The notes beneath the pieces are model-generated. The model had not been told where the DNA came from and made no database searches. It saw only the letters and a list, made by a program, of their open reading frames with translations. Positions 20,810 to 32,929 of a stretch of DNA of 64,000 nucleotides are shown here, one piece after another. Positions within the stretch are counted from its first letter, which is position 1. Every line of letters begins with the position of its first letter. Origin of the DNA: Coenobita brevimanus (Eukaryota; Arthropoda; Malacostraca; Decapoda; Coenobitidae); assembly GCA_032717465.1 (NCBI GenBank), contig CM064697.1, positions 4,227,001 through 4,291,000 of the forward strand. The letters run 5' to 3'. A program made the translations under genes and the position numbers.

Positions 20810-23330
20810 CAAACGCTGCAGGATGCATAGCCTCACTCACCCTCTGACTCCACCAAAGGAGATCCCCTCTTGTAACCCTCCAGGCTGCGATTCTTCCCTC
20901 CCTCTAAATATTTCTTGATAGGAACAGTCCACATGTTCCAGCCACGAGTTCCATGGTCTTTCCCTTGGTCTCCTCCCCAAGTAAACGCTCGCAGAGATTA
21001 CTCTGTGAGCAGTTTCAACTTCAAGAAAAGGGGTCACATGCCCATATAAGTGGACCTGGTGTTAACATATTATGTGGGTAATAGGCTTCGATTCAGTCTC
21101 ACAGAGTAGTTGCTCGCCATGCACCCGGTGTCGTATGCACGGAGTGACTTATGCTGGAAGTCACCGTTCCGCTTATTGCGCATGCGCCCACACCGGTTGT
21201 ACCAGCGATATCCTATGATTCTGCAAAGGTCAGTAAGGAGTCAATTTGCTGCTTCAAGTCACTGTTTTGTGTCCATGTCTCACAGCCAGAACAAGACTGG
21301 GTACACCAGTGCCTTGAAGATTAAGTTTTGGTCCCACACAGGTGACGACAACGCCAAATACAGCCAGACTGACTGACAAGATTTCTTACCGGCTGACCAA
21401 CCGTTATTATGGACCGCACTACCAAGATACGTGAATCTTTCCAAGACATCCACATTCTCATCATATGCTTGGACAGACTGGACTGCTTCATCCAACAAAT
21501 CACGAAATGCCTGGGCCTTGCTCTTGGCCCAAGAGACAATTAATCCCAACGGCTTCACCCCCTGAGGAGAGGGGGAAGGAATACTTCCCCAGTAGTTCTG
21601 CTATAGTCGGAAGAGGTGACTAAAATGGACCTTTTGTCTCCAGTATTTCTTTCCTTACTCTTCTGTCATCCTTCTGCCCACACACCTCTTGCTATATTTC
21701 TTTTGGCTTTTCCCTCTGCTCTTATCAGGTTGGACATTGGGTTTTGCGATATAGAGTGTTTTAGGAACTCCCACTGACGTCAACCCTTCCTTCCTTCCTG
21801 GAAGGGTCAAGCCCGCTGACTAGCACCACTGATCCTGACAATGGCGAGTCTGTCAACACCATCTCTATCAACAGTGACTGTCAGCATCAACTACGTCAGC
21901 ACCAACTATTGATGTTGACTGTCAATCCCGACTCTATCAGGTCAACTCTGCCAACACTGACTCTATCAACGCCGACTTTGTCAATACTGACTTTAAAAAA
22001 ATTGTCAATGTCATATCAACCAACACCGATTCTATCACCATCAACTCTGCCAACATCGTATCTATCAATTCCGACTCTATCAGCACTGACTATGCAACCA
22101 TCTACCCTAATGCCATATAGCCATTTTCTGGTTTGGTGCTAGTTCTTTAATTATCATTCCTCCATTCCTTCCCACTGGCTTTGCATTCTCGTAAAATTCC
22201 TCGAGGACACTCAGTAATGCACTGTACTTTCAGTTACAGCACTAGGATAACAACAATATCAGCAAAGTAAAGGTTGGTAACTCTGAAACTGTCAAATGAT
22301 CCTCCAGAGTGACTTCGACTCACAGCCCTACCAAGTTCCGACATGCACATGTAGAAAAGCATGGGAGCAAGGACTCATCCCCGTCTAACACCAGTATTTA
22401 CTGGGAAGAAGTCAGATGTTTCCCCTCCACACGATTTGTGTCTGAATACAGGTCAGTGGTCAGTTATCTCTGCGGGGATCACATGAAGCTGAAGGAGTTC
22501 CCACAGTTCCTTCTTTATTACTGAGGCAAAAGATCCTTGAGATTTACATAGGCTGCCAGCAGGCTTTGTCGAGACTTTGCCAGCGCTCCGCAAGAATTTG
22601 AAGAGCTAGGATATGGCCTTGTGTATTACTTAGGTGTGAATCTGAATTGCTCAGGCCTCTGAAACACTAGCAAATGGTCCTGGATACGCACCAGAAGAAT
22701 GTGGGCAACAACAATGCCTGGCACACTGAGCTCTGTAATACCATGGTAGTTACTTCATTTGTGCCGGACTCCTTTCTCTTTCCAGATAAGGTTGACCAAA
22801 CTTCTTGTCCAATCAGAAGGAACAATACCAGTCCACTAGATGGCTTCTGTGTCTGCATGTAATGCCCTGATACATGGCTTCACAGCCTGCTTTGATCATT
22901 TCTACAGAGATGCCACAACACCAGCCGCTCTACCACTTTTCAACCTATCCACTGCCTTCTTGATTTCCTCTAGAGAAAGTACGGTATCATCAACTGAAGG
23001 GAAAGCAGTCAGTGGTTGTACACTAATCGACAGAAGCTCTCCACTGGGAGCGTCTGCCATATACAACTGCTCAAAGTACTGTACTAAGCCAAACGAGCCC
23101 TCTGCTCACTTGCCCCCTAGACGAGCCGTCCAGCTCCTGTCCGAACAGTCGAGTTAACCTGAGAGGCAAGTCTGAAGTGGAGCTTCTTCAGGACTCGGTA
23201 GGCAGGTCGAAGGTCATTTGCATGAAAACAGCCATCATCTTCCTCACCAATTTCCCTGACATACTCCTCTTTGTCCCTTTTCAGTAAACTCGTACCCATC
23301 TACACAAGTCTCTGCTGCTCCAGATCCCCA
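20810..23330 (-). mobile_element. Decayed LINE (family C) with RT domain remnants, minus strand
   Basis: Broken minus-strand frames appear in the correct order for a non-LTR retrotransposon. Linker: HANDLRPAYRVLKKL (about 23225-23170). RT N-terminal region: LSLEEIKKAVDRL (about 22980-22930). Then a GKRKESG...VCQALLL block (about 22780-22700), FFPVNTGVRRG...VLAPMLF (about 22410-22350), and a degraded catalytic box YFADIV (about 22270). Next come KPLGLIVSWAKSKAQ (from 21552) and FTYLGSAVHNNG, and a C-terminal tail with RRPRERPWNSWLEHVD (about 20975-20925). Frameshifts, stops and an inserted minisatellite show that it is dead. Confidence 0.85.
21840..22110. repeat. Minisatellite inside the LINE
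   Basis: Degenerate tandem units of 12-18 bases, of the type TCTATCAACACCGAC. They interrupt the LINE between its catalytic region and the downstream AKSKAQ block. They open a + frame rich in PTLSTPTLS, which is explained by the repeat and is not a gene. Confidence 0.75.
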
Positions 23331-23450
23331 GCCAGTCTGCCAGTGAAACATAATCCCTCCTTGATCTCAGGAGCAGTGTCTGTGGTTACTGATGGCTTTG
23401 AGGGATTCAAACATGAAACTGTACTGGAGGAGTTCACAATCCCAAGTGGT

Positions 23451-23783
23451 GGGGGAGGCGTGGCTCAATCGGTAGAGAGGTGGCCTGCAGCTCTAACGGA
23501 CCCAGGTTCAAATCCCGGCTGGGGCAGGGAACAGTTTAAGGATTTGAATTTCATTAAAATCAGGCTTTTCTGATCTACCAGTAGACCCGCCGACATGTAA
23601 AAATACCCCCGCTAATACCAATACACCAGTTCTGTATGAGACAGCACTAGCATATGTATTCAGTATGGACGGTGGGTGTTAGTGCCGGTGGTGACATGAA
23701 GAGGTGTATGGTATCTAGGAGGACTGCGCCTTGATAGCAGGCTGTGAAGCCTATGCCCAGAGTCGAACGCATAAAAAAAAAAA
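23451..23783 (+). mobile_element. tRNA-derived SINE (family S), copy 2
   Basis: This is a 333-bp copy of the SINE at 11758-12087 with better-preserved promoter boxes: A box GTGGCTCAATCGGTAGAG and B box GGTTCAAATCCCG. It ends in an A-rich tail at 23773-23783. It was inserted just upstream of the decayed LINE C. Confidence 0.88.
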
Positions 23784-26700
23784 GGAATACTCCTCTACGG
23801 CGCACACCTTGCAAAGCTGCGCTTCACTTGCTTAGACCAGTATTTATAGTTACAACTCTCACGCATATTAAAAAATCCAAAGTGCCAGCTTCAGTTGATG
23901 TACCATACATAAACTTGTTTATAAAGGGGATTGAATGACGCGCCTTGGCCGTCATGTGGCTCATTGATTCATGGCGAATCCGTTGCCAGGCAACCTTGGG
24001 ACGCTCAAGTAACTAACATTATGAAGTGCAGTACAAACTGAACATAATGAATGCAATGGAAAAGGACCAATAGACTTCTTTATATGCTCCACAGGTTAAC
24101 AGAAGGATCAGCTCTAGAGAGGGCAGCAGGAAGTGCATAACCATTGGTTATGGTGGCCTGGTTCGGGCCACCTGACTCACTTGGCGGGCAGTCTGGAGGT
24201 GTCCACCGCCGGGTCGAGGTGGGAGTGAAAGAGTCTGGCGGCGGGACACACCACCTCCACCTGACAGGCCACACCACCACCACCCACAGTGTAGGACAGA
24301 CACCACTGGAATTTAGTTATTATTCTCTGTGTGGCTCTGTACTCTCTCCTCACATTACCTCAGAACGACAGCTCACCCGGTAATCGAGCCCTGGCCGAGG
24401 AGACAGCAAAGAACTGAGTTTCAGTTACTCACGTGTGATTGCGTGCTTCGTGGGTGGACACCGTAAGCCGCAGCCCACACTTCCTCATTCTCAATACCAG
24501 CAAGCAAATTAAAGTTGTCCCGTGATGCAGGCTAAAAATATAACTTCTCATTGCCTACAAACCTGTACTTATAAGTAACTATCCATGGTCCTCAATAACA
24601 ATACAACAGGATCTAAAAGTAATATCAGGGACTGAAAATGTGTTTAGTGTAATAAGGTGCCGTTAATGTGGTGAGTCCTTCTCTGCCCTACTGCGAGCGT
24701 GAATCAACGGACCATGACTGAGAGCGTGCATGGCGCTCTCCAGGATGCCATCATGCTACTATTGATCACAGGGAGCGTCGGGAACATTAGCACGAGATGT
24801 CAGGGCGGCGTGTACTGACCCCCGGGACTGCTCCACTGCACCCCTGTTGAGTCCTCTCATGCCTGCCGTCGCACCCTCCCCACCATAAGCGGCCATATAC
24901 CCGCACCACTGACACCAATACACAGCACGGGTCTGAGGCATAATGTATCGTAGAAATAGATCACGATATCATCTATAAAAAATATCAAGGGATGTAATGA
25001 ACAAAGCAAAACGGAAGAAGTAACGTTATTGAGGTAGAAACAAAAGTAAAAGAACACAACAAATGTATGAGAAACAACATGAGCCTTAAGAAATTTAATT
25101 TGCATTTTAATTATCCGAGTTACTGAACCATCTGTTAAGATTTGACAAGCAAAACTTGACGTGATGCAGTGACACGGTAATAATATCGGGTACGAGTGAC
25201 CTCATCATTTTACACTAAAGAAAATGGTTCAAAGAAACGTCATGAAATCGTTGAGGCCACTGTGCTCGAGTCACTCTTCTGCCCCAGGAAGGTACAACCA
25301 TATCAACTGCCAAACCTCAGTGTTTTTGAAGTGTTGCCGTTAGAATGTTTTTGCTGAGGACAGTCTGGTGTGAAGCAGGTTAACCCACACCTTGATATTG
25401 GAACTTTTGAGTTTGTGATGAAATCCTCGAGAAAAAAGAGTAAACATAAGAGCACACCCGATAACATGTTCTTACAGTAAACTATGCTGAATCACCCCAC
25501 TGCTTCCCCGAGGAGTGGTGACTAAGGCCATGGGAAGTTGGGAACCAGTAAGAAGTGGGAGGGTGGGGGCGCGCGGCGGGAGGGGTAAGATTGTGACTAC
25601 TAGAACTCAGTAGGACTCACACTGCCTCTCTTCAATGCTCCAGCAGGCCAAAAACAAACAAAACCAGTCTGCCGCGAGACTACGGAAATATGAGGTTGGT
25701 ATATTTGATAACGTTTTTGTAAAGTAAGCCATGGCATTACTTTTTCTTTCTTGCATGGAACCCCTGAAAGTTTTTCCGGTATACTATAAGCTAATTTGTT
25801 ATTAAGTATTAATCATAACAGTTTCAGTTCTCGATCACCATTTCTTTTTCATTAGTCAGTTTCTGTGTATACGGTAACATTCGACAGTCTGTTAACTTCT
25901 TCATTGGTTGCATTTTAACTAGTTGAACTCATGTTGCTTAGGATTAGTTTTGATACTGTTTTTCAAAAGACTATTGCCAAATAGTAAGCTCTGTTCGCTG
26001 TAGAGTAAGACTAAAAGATACTATGAGTTTTTCACCAGCCGCGCAGTTTCCTACCTCTCATTGTTTAGGACAATTCTTGGTATATCCAGTTTTAAATTGT
26101 CTTGTCCACAGTGATGTTGGGCTACAGTTTTAGGCACATGAAGCAATAGCAGTCCCTTCACACATACTAAGGATTGTTTTTGGCTGACGAGCCGCTGTGG
26201 GGAAGGTGGAGGAGTGGTAGTAGGGGGAAGATGTGAAGATGCCACTCCTCTACTCCACCCACTGCAATTCGTCAAAAATTAGTGGTTCAAAACTTGCGTG
26301 TATGAGCAAAGGCAATAACTGTTTCATGTGCTCGTAACTGTGCATAGAGGAATAATATGGAGTTCACTGTCTAAGCTAGACTAAAAGGAGCACCATTTCC
26401 AAAACGTTGCTTAATGCAGATTCGGTACCTGGAGAGCATTTTTTTTCCTTTCACGTAATTCAGTAAAACTGATTTGTGCTTAGGACTTGTATTGAAGTAA
26501 CTCATAATTGCGTTCATGTTTATCAGTATTGAGAACGTTATGAGGCAGCTGACAAATGATTAGTCAGTCGTTGAGTAATTCGATTAGTTTCACCGGTATG
26601 ATTCGGACTTGCACGTATTCTAAAGGCACATTTTTGTCGTCCAAGCTGGAGTCTGGGAATCTAAGGCAGCTTGGTTTTTGTCCGCAAACACAGTCTGGCT

Positions 26701-27825
26701 ACTTAAAACCGAAAAATTATAGCCTCCGATCAAAACGTAAACATAGGGATTGACGTAATAGATCATCTGACGAAAACTCATGGCATTTACTTGTGTTGAA
26801 CTGGCTACATATAGAATTACTATTAACTTCCTGCACCCTGATTTTAAGTACTGTACATAGTGGTAATATCACGATCCCGAACTCGTTTGGGAGAGATACG
26901 AAGACGCTCATGGTTTCGACGAAATATATTCACATCACTGTGTCCGACAAAAGCGGCTCAGCTTTGTTTCTCAGAAGACGGTTCCGAATCTGATCCGACG
27001 GCTTGGACGATAAAAATGCGCCTTAAGTGATATGGGGGGCTTCGCAGCACTATTTGCTCAGGGATTTATTTGCTTATTTGGCCCTAACACTGTTCGGCAT
27101 GTATTTATTTTGCTTGAATACTGACAGTTTGCAACAGTAACGAAAAACGGGATAAAGAGATACAACAGAAAATAAATTGCTTGGGAAGAGACGTTACAAT
27201 CTCCAAAACGACTAGGACTCCGGGGCACTATGTCTGTGTCATAGTTTGATAGTCGACCTTTGCCTCTCCCCTATTGCCTCACCCTGTCAGTGCCACCCTT
27301 TCCATACTTCCCCTCCCCTTCTGTCTCCCGTCTGATTTCAAAGCAGATTATTTGTTAAAATTATCATACTGGCCCACCAATGTCTATTTAATGACATTCC
27401 ACACGCAAGGATTCCTCGTTTTTTAAAACAAATGCACATTCAGGGAGGTTAACATGCAGCGCGTCTCGTCCCTTGAAGCCGATGTTCATTTGTGGCCAGT
27501 TTAACCTAGCCAGCCATGTAAACGACCCCAGATTCTTGTTGTATGTCCAGAAGTACAAGTGAGTACAGAATTATATTTACATAGAACTATCAACATTTAT
27601 CACTTCCAACAACACTGACAATATACCATTATTCAACCGGATTGGCGATGTCAGCATTGTATTAGACATAATTATTTCACGTGATTTGTTTCATTAGACT
27701 CGACATTCCTCGAACTGAAATCACGTATCGAACGAAATGAATAAACTAGAATCTGTTAATTTCATTCCGAAACATACTTCGAGATAAATCATTCTCTCGA
27801 AACCGTTTCGTGTCCTTTATAAAGA
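23784..27825. other. Upstream of the LRRC49-like exons, no gene recognised
   Basis: Base composition rises in GC here, with CpG-containing blocks at 24160-24260, 24750-24900 and 25560-25680. The 5' end of the LRRC49-like gene could begin in this stretch. However, no start codon joins in phase to the exon at 28441 with a convincing splice donor, so no promoter or first exon is called. Proline-rich and glycine-rich frames at 24080-24380 are open on both strands and are probably compositional. Confidence 0.4.
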
Positions 27826-28290
27826 CTCCAGCATGCTTGCATGCGTCGGCTCTGGTCACTTAATGGCTTCTCTCCATGCTGCTCGATCTCTGGCAACCTC
27901 TCTATTTAGTCCCTCATTCCTGAGGTCACAGTCTGTGACATCGTTCGGTCTGCCTCTCGCAACCTTACCCCCAGAGTTCACACATCTCACTTTCTGCACC
28001 CAACTGTCATCCCCCATCCTCTCCACATGCCCAAACCATCTCAATCTACCCCTCCTCATCACAACACCAATACACTCCAGTCCCATCCTTCCTCTCAACT
28101 CATCTATCGTAAACCTAGCCCACCCAGGCCTTGCATTCAAGGACGCACTACACATCCACCGAATCACTGTCATTTCTGTGCGTTTAAGCCTACGATTATC
28201 CCCTTCCTTAACTGCCCAGGTCTCAATGCCATACAGCATTACACTCCTAACACATGCCGCATACATAGATCCCTTAGCACGGAAGAATAT
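27826..28290 (-). mobile_element. LINE tail (third family), minus strand
   Basis: The minus-strand frame from 28266 to 27856 begins MYAACVRSVMLYGIETWAV, then has a RLKRTEMTVIRWMC block, then RLRWFGHVERM, and ends DRAAWREAIK. This is the usual C-terminal region of LINE reverse-transcriptase proteins. Its sequence differs from families A and C. The RT catalytic part is absent. It ends 150 bp before the acceptor of the LRRC49-like exon. Confidence 0.82.
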
Positions 28291-28440
28291 ATATGTAATA
28301 CAATGTTGACACCGTCATTTCATTTGTAAAATTGTTGTATTAATGCAGAGCATTCATGAAGTCATGGAGAGGAGGGTAAAAAATACAACTTGCTTAACGT
28401 TTGGGTTGAGAGAATACTATAACGTTCCTGTGACCTTCAG

Positions 28441-28718
28441 AACGGCAAGACGGTGACCCTGAACGTGAGCGGCGGACGGGTGTTCCGGACTAGCGACCGT
28501 CCCCGCCCCCGCCCCCCGCCCCATGCTGTCTACGGCAGCGCCAGGCCCTCCGCCGCCGCTGGCAGGCCTGCCACCTATGCCACTGCCGCCGCCGCCAAGG
28601 CCGCGAACATCCTGGCCCCGTCCCGCCCAGAGCTGCAGATGACGCCCCTCACCGTGCCCCTCCTGCCCCATGTCCCGCCCAGACCTATACTCACACAGCG
28701 TACCCCACCACCTCTCAG
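28441..28718 (+). CDS. Lrrc49: LRRC49-like protein, upstream exon (disordered region)
   Basis: 278 bases run from acceptor GTGACCTTCAG to donor GTAGGA. The reading begins NGKTVTLNVSGGRVFRTS and continues as a proline-, alanine- and arginine-rich segment without folded-domain features, ending PPPL. The two leftover bases AG complete an arginine codon with the first base of the next exon, so the join is in frame. It is GC- and CpG-rich, unlike its surroundings. The assignment to LRRC49 rests on the downstream exons; on its own this exon is not recognisable. Upstream coding sequence with the start codon is not found. An internal in-frame ATG at 28637 is an alternative start. Confidence 0.7.
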
Positions 28719-28723
28719 GTAGG

Positions 28724-28724
<1 letters not shown>

Positions 28725-28767
<43 letters not shown>
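28725..28767. repeat. (TG)n next to the exon donor
   Basis: About 21 TG units begin six bases after the GT of the 5' splice site at 28719. Confidence 0.95.
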
Positions 28768-28771
<4 letters not shown>

Positions 28772-29028
28772 TTTTTTTTATATATCGCTGTTATCACATG
28801 TGTGTTAATGCCACTGGAAATTTGGCACGATATTGCCCTTTGCATAATATATTTACGATCAACAGGTTACGCTATCACAACCTAAATTTATGTTTAAGGG
28901 AAGAGACTCTGATATGGAAAGATTCTGCTCTCCTTGTCGATTACAAAACAAATCAAACTTATATTCGGGAGTTGATTTTTTTTTTCTTTCCTAATTACGG
29001 TTCTGGCTTCCCGTGACCCGGCTGTCTG

Positions 29029-29029
<1 letters not shown>

Positions 29030-29081
<52 letters not shown>
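29030..29081. repeat. (AC)n microsatellite
   Basis: About 26 AC units in the first visible intron of the LRRC49-like gene. It could pair with the (TG)n 260 bases upstream in a transcript. Confidence 0.95.
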
Positions 29082-29082
<1 letters not shown>

Positions 29083-29123
29083 CTAAGTTACTAATTTAAT
29101 GCAATAGACTCAATATAAAAAAA

Positions 29124-29650
29124 GGAGCGGTGCCAGGGCACAGCAAACCCGTCCCCGGCAGTCATTTTAGTGCTGACGTATAAACACAACTGGATATCTA
29201 GTCAAAAATGCCACATATCAAATTTGGAGCAAATAGGGTGAAAATTTATGATTTTATGCTCATTTGAAATTTTAGGCCCGACCCACCTGACATTGACCCC
29301 CTTACCACTAACTGAGGGGGGGGGATCCCCGTGATGTAATGAAGCTTGTTATAGGATGCAGATTTGAAAGATGTGCCATTAGGTATTGGTTTCATGTCGA
29401 TATAACGAATTTGAAAAAAGTTATGGATAAAAAAAAAAAAAAAAACTTTTCTCCAGTCCCCGTTTTTATACATTTGGGGGGGCCTACAGCCTGGGCCTTG
29501 GCCCGATTTGGCCCAAAATTGAATCAGATGAACAGAAGATCATAGTCCATCAACCATATAATTTTAGTCAAAATCGCACCAGTAGTTTTCGCGTAAAGTT
29601 GTTAACGGACAGACAGACAGAGAGACAAACAAACAGACAGACAGACAAGC
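29124..29650 (+). repeat. Dispersed repeat, family D, copy 1
   Basis: It begins GAGCGGTGCCAGGGCACAGCAAACCCG and includes AGTGCTGACGTATAAACAC, ATTTTAGGCCCGACCCACC, CATGTCGATATAACGAATTTG and, near the 3' end, CAGTAGTTTTCGCGTAAAG followed by ACAG repeats. A reverse-complement copy lies at 59725-60055. The (ACAG)n ending after a TAGTTTTCGCG block resembles the 3' end of some retroposons, but no coding region is present. Confidence 0.75.
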
Positions 29651-30203
29651 CGAGTGAAAACAATATCCACAAGCCATCGCAGTCGGAATGAGGGACTACA
29701 AAATAAGTTTTCAGTTTTAAGGTAATTTATTTTCACTGCAGTAGAGCCGATGTAGCTATTACACAACTTCATGGCCTTAAAGAAGTGTCTGTATATTTTT
29801 CATAATTATGATTAAGAAGACTACAGAAGTGAGCTTAATATTTTTTTTTTTCGGGGGGGGGGGAGGTTACGAGATACAACAGATGTTATTGTAGTGAAAG
29901 GATTAAAAAAACAAATCTAACCCTATTTTCGCACATAATCTAAGCTTGATCTTCCAAGCAAAAATCGATTACCTTAATAACCATCCTAGACTCGACAACC
30001 GTGAATCAAAATTTCCCTTTCTTCTTGCAAGGGAGAATTGGCTGTATACCTAAATAACTCCAGTGCAGACGACAGGCATAAAATCTAAACCTTCTTTCCA
30101 TCTTTTTCCACCTCTTTTTCATGGCAATAATTGACTGTCTGCCTTACTAACTCTCACAGTCCATGGGCATAAATCTAACTGCTAATCCTGTTTCTTTGCT
30201 GAG

Positions 30204-30356
30204 GTCCACACGCGTGTACTCTGGCCGCCGACACCCGCCACGCCCCAGCAGCCGTCCGTACAGCCAGGCTCCGGGGCAGGCACAGCTGACCGCACAGATA
30301 CAGCTGCTTAGGCCAAACAATACCCCTGTGTCCGTTGAGAAGCTCGATTTGGACAG
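30204..30356 (+). CDS. Lrrc49: LRRC49-like protein, exon leading into the LRR region
   Basis: 153 bases between acceptor TTTGCTGAG and donor GTTAGT. The first base completes the split arginine codon from the preceding exon, and the reading continues STRVYSGRRHPPRPS... to PVSVEKLDLDR. The exon ends with AG, which completes another arginine codon with the first base of the exon at 57653, restoring DLDRRGLTTWP across the junction. This LxLDRxGLT start of the repeat domain agrees with LRRC49. The first two-thirds of the exon is low-complexity and proline- and glutamine-rich. Confidence 0.78.
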
Positions 30357-31469
30357 GTTAGTGCATTAGTATTATTGCTATTTTATTCTGTTGATTTATA
30401 TTTTTTTTTCCGACAACCTGGAACTGGACAGATGGGTGGATTATTAATATTAGTATAGGTACTGTTATTGTTGTAAAGGGGGTAGGCAGGGCGGGTTAGG
30501 AGAGTGATGGCCGATGAGACATGATGTCTTTTGGACAGTATACTTTGTGATGGTCATTTTAGGTTAGCCAGGAAGGTATAAACAGAAACTTTTCAGAATT
30601 CGAGATGGAAGCTCAAGGGAGTGGGCATTAAAAAAAAAAAATGGAGTATGAAGCGAAAATTATGCAAAACTGGCTGCGATGGTGGTGTGCTGTGGGTTTT
30701 GTCGGGGATAGTAAGTCCTGTGAAGATGAGCATACACAGGTAGACTGCAGAGGTGAAAGTCAAGTATTTTTTTGCTGGAAATTCAGTAGAGGATGGGGGA
30801 GGGAGGAAACTGATGAGTTATGTAAAGTGGCTTCAGTAGGACGAACTGTGAAGGTGGTGATGGGGGATGGGGCAGGACGGGAGATCTGAGTGTGGTTGGC
30901 TAGATGATGATGTACTTTGAAAAAATCGAAGGGTGGAAGGGCAGATGAGTGTATGGTTGACAGAAAGGAATGGATGGGCCGAACTTTGATGGTGGTGGGT
31001 GGTGGATTTTGACATGGGGAAGGTATCATGCGGAAATTGTAAATGGAATTTATCCGATAAGGTAGAGAAAAATCAATGAATGGCAAAAATGGGTGTGATC
31101 GCCAGAGTAGTTGAATGGAATGAGTTGATGGACAGTGGAGCAGGGCAGGAAGAGCACACCTTTTGGAGAAAGTACTGTATGTTGGACGATTCCGGAGTTG
31201 GGAAAGTTCATATTAAAGACACCCCTCGGATACTCGACGTGTGTGTACGGGAAGGGGGTGGGAAGTAAGGAAAAAAAGTTGGGCGTGGTCGGTAGAAAGA
31301 GGTTGACAAAAGTGATTGAGATGGTGGTGGGTGGTGGGGCAAGGTGGAGGTAGTGCATTTTATGAATTTGGGCGTTGTAGGTTGTGTGTTATGGGCTTGG
31401 TAATTTTTTTTTTTTTCCCAAGAACAAGAATAAAATAGCTATGCAGTTCCTGTGCATTCAAAGAATACA
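30357..31469. other. Start of the 27.3-kb intron, G-rich, no gene
   Basis: The + strand is G-rich with many GGTGGTGGG and GGGATGGGGC words that read as loose tandem repetition (30480-31360). Frames open on both strands follow from this bias. No domain was recognised. Confidence 0.5.
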
Positions 31470-31995
31470 TGTAAAGTGCATACCCAGTCCTGCTTTATGT
31501 ATGCCGATTTCTTTGAAATCCATGTGCTCACTTTCCCCTAATTCTGATTGTTTTATTTTTGGGAAGGGGGGTGACCCCCAGATATCACTGAGGGGTTACG
31601 CTCCCAGAATACAGCATTACGGATAATAGTATATTGTGCGAAATGTACTCATGTCAAGGGCGTGTCTGCCTTCCATTGACTATTTCTGAGTTTTTTTTTA
31701 CACTGGCAAGGGGGGCTCTGACCCCCCTAAAAATCATAGTTGGAATATTGTGTATAGTGAAAAACCTTCGGAGTAACCAGACGAACTTGTCTGGGAAGTT
31801 TCGTTCAACTCCTTCCCCTATTTGTAATCGTTTTTATTTTTGGGAGAGGGGGCTGGCCTCCGCCCTCGAGAATCACTGGGGGGTTCACGCCCTTCAAATT
31901 TCGGATTACGAATTAGAGTCCGTTGTACAACATGTACTACGTTATCAAAGCCATAACTGCCCTCCTTTCGCTGTTCTTGAGAATTTTAAATATGG
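31470..31995 (+). repeat. Three-unit degenerate tandem module
   Basis: Each unit contains a TTTATTTTTGGGA(A/G)(G)GGGG-like stretch or its variant, a GGGG..TGACCCCC-like mirror segment, a GGGGTTCACGC-like block and a GTATATTGTG/GTACAAC-like end. Units start near 31550, 31690 and 31825. The G-run and C-run could form short hairpins. It may be a fragment of a larger satellite; no coding sense. Confidence 0.5.
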
Positions 31996-32845
31996 AGAGG
32001 GGGCTAAACATCAAAAACAAATCAAACCAAAGCAAAGCGAAGCAAAACACATCACAGCACTGCACAACAAAAGGTCTCCCGCAGCTCCAGGCCACGTGAG
32101 GCTTCTTATGCGGCAGGTCCAAACACGAGATAGTACTTGAGAGAGAGGAGGGGGGGAGTAAAGGAAGGGAAAAAACACTGATGTCGAGAAAACAACAAAA
32201 TGTCTTATTGCAGGTCTAGGTTTTGCATCATAATGAATACTACAAATAGCAGACATTAACTCACATACAGAAACGCTGTTTACCGTGAAAAATAAAACTT
32301 TCTTCGAGTAAAATAGTCGGGCCGAAACTTATATTCCCTTATGTAGCACCGTTCCTAACTTCAACTACATTAAGCACCGTCTCACATTTAGCACCGTTTC
32401 AATATATGGGTCAATTTCTTCCATATAGTTAATATTTTTACTTGCCTAGAGGAGGGAGAAAAAAATGACGTATGAAGCTACGAAAGCGAGGGAAAACTAG
32501 GCAAAATTATATGCTGAGTTACAAAAAGGGTAGCAAATTAAGTAGCTGGATTCCTGACATTGAACAAAGCAGAAAAAGGAAGGCTGTGTGAAAATGAGTT
32601 TGTGTAAGGAAACGAGAGCGAAGGTTAGCAAGAAAAGGGGAGTTAATGAATGAAAAATAAGCTTTAAAAACAGCAGTAGCACAAGAGGAGAGAGAGAGAG
32701 AGAGAGAGATTAACACAAAATTAATTAAAGCGGCAGATTAGCCCGCCATTGCCAGTGATTACCAAGTGAAGTACGAGATGCGCACTGAAGATGGCGCCAC
32801 TGCTCTGTAATTCTCTGACGCACTCGCTAGTTTATAAGCCAGATA

Positions 32846-32848
<3 letters not shown>
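31996..32848. other. Intronic, no gene seen
   Basis: It holds an (AAGC)n-like patch at 32020-32050, a GA run at 32686-32709 and unremarkable AT-rich DNA. Confidence 0.5.

Positions 32849-32914
<66 letters not shown>
32849..32914. repeat. (TC)n microsatellite
   Basis: About 33 TC units, followed directly by a long purine-rich tract on the same strand. Confidence 0.95.
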
Positions 32915-32916
<2 letters not shown>

Positions 32917-32929
32917 ACTATATGAAGGA

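Noticed and set aside
21909..22142. + strand Thr/Ser/Pro/Leu-rich frame
   Set aside because: It is produced by the minisatellite inside the decayed LINE.
25560..25750. Possible first exon and CpG-rich promoter of the LRRC49-like gene (an ATG at 25691 with a following GTTGGT)
   Set aside because: No reading from it joins in phase with the exon at 28441 and no core promoter element is clear.
28417..28845. Minus-strand frame of 142 codons over the LRRC49-like exon
   Set aside because: It runs through a (TG)n array and is the antisense shadow of a GC-rich exon with correct splice sites on the + strand.
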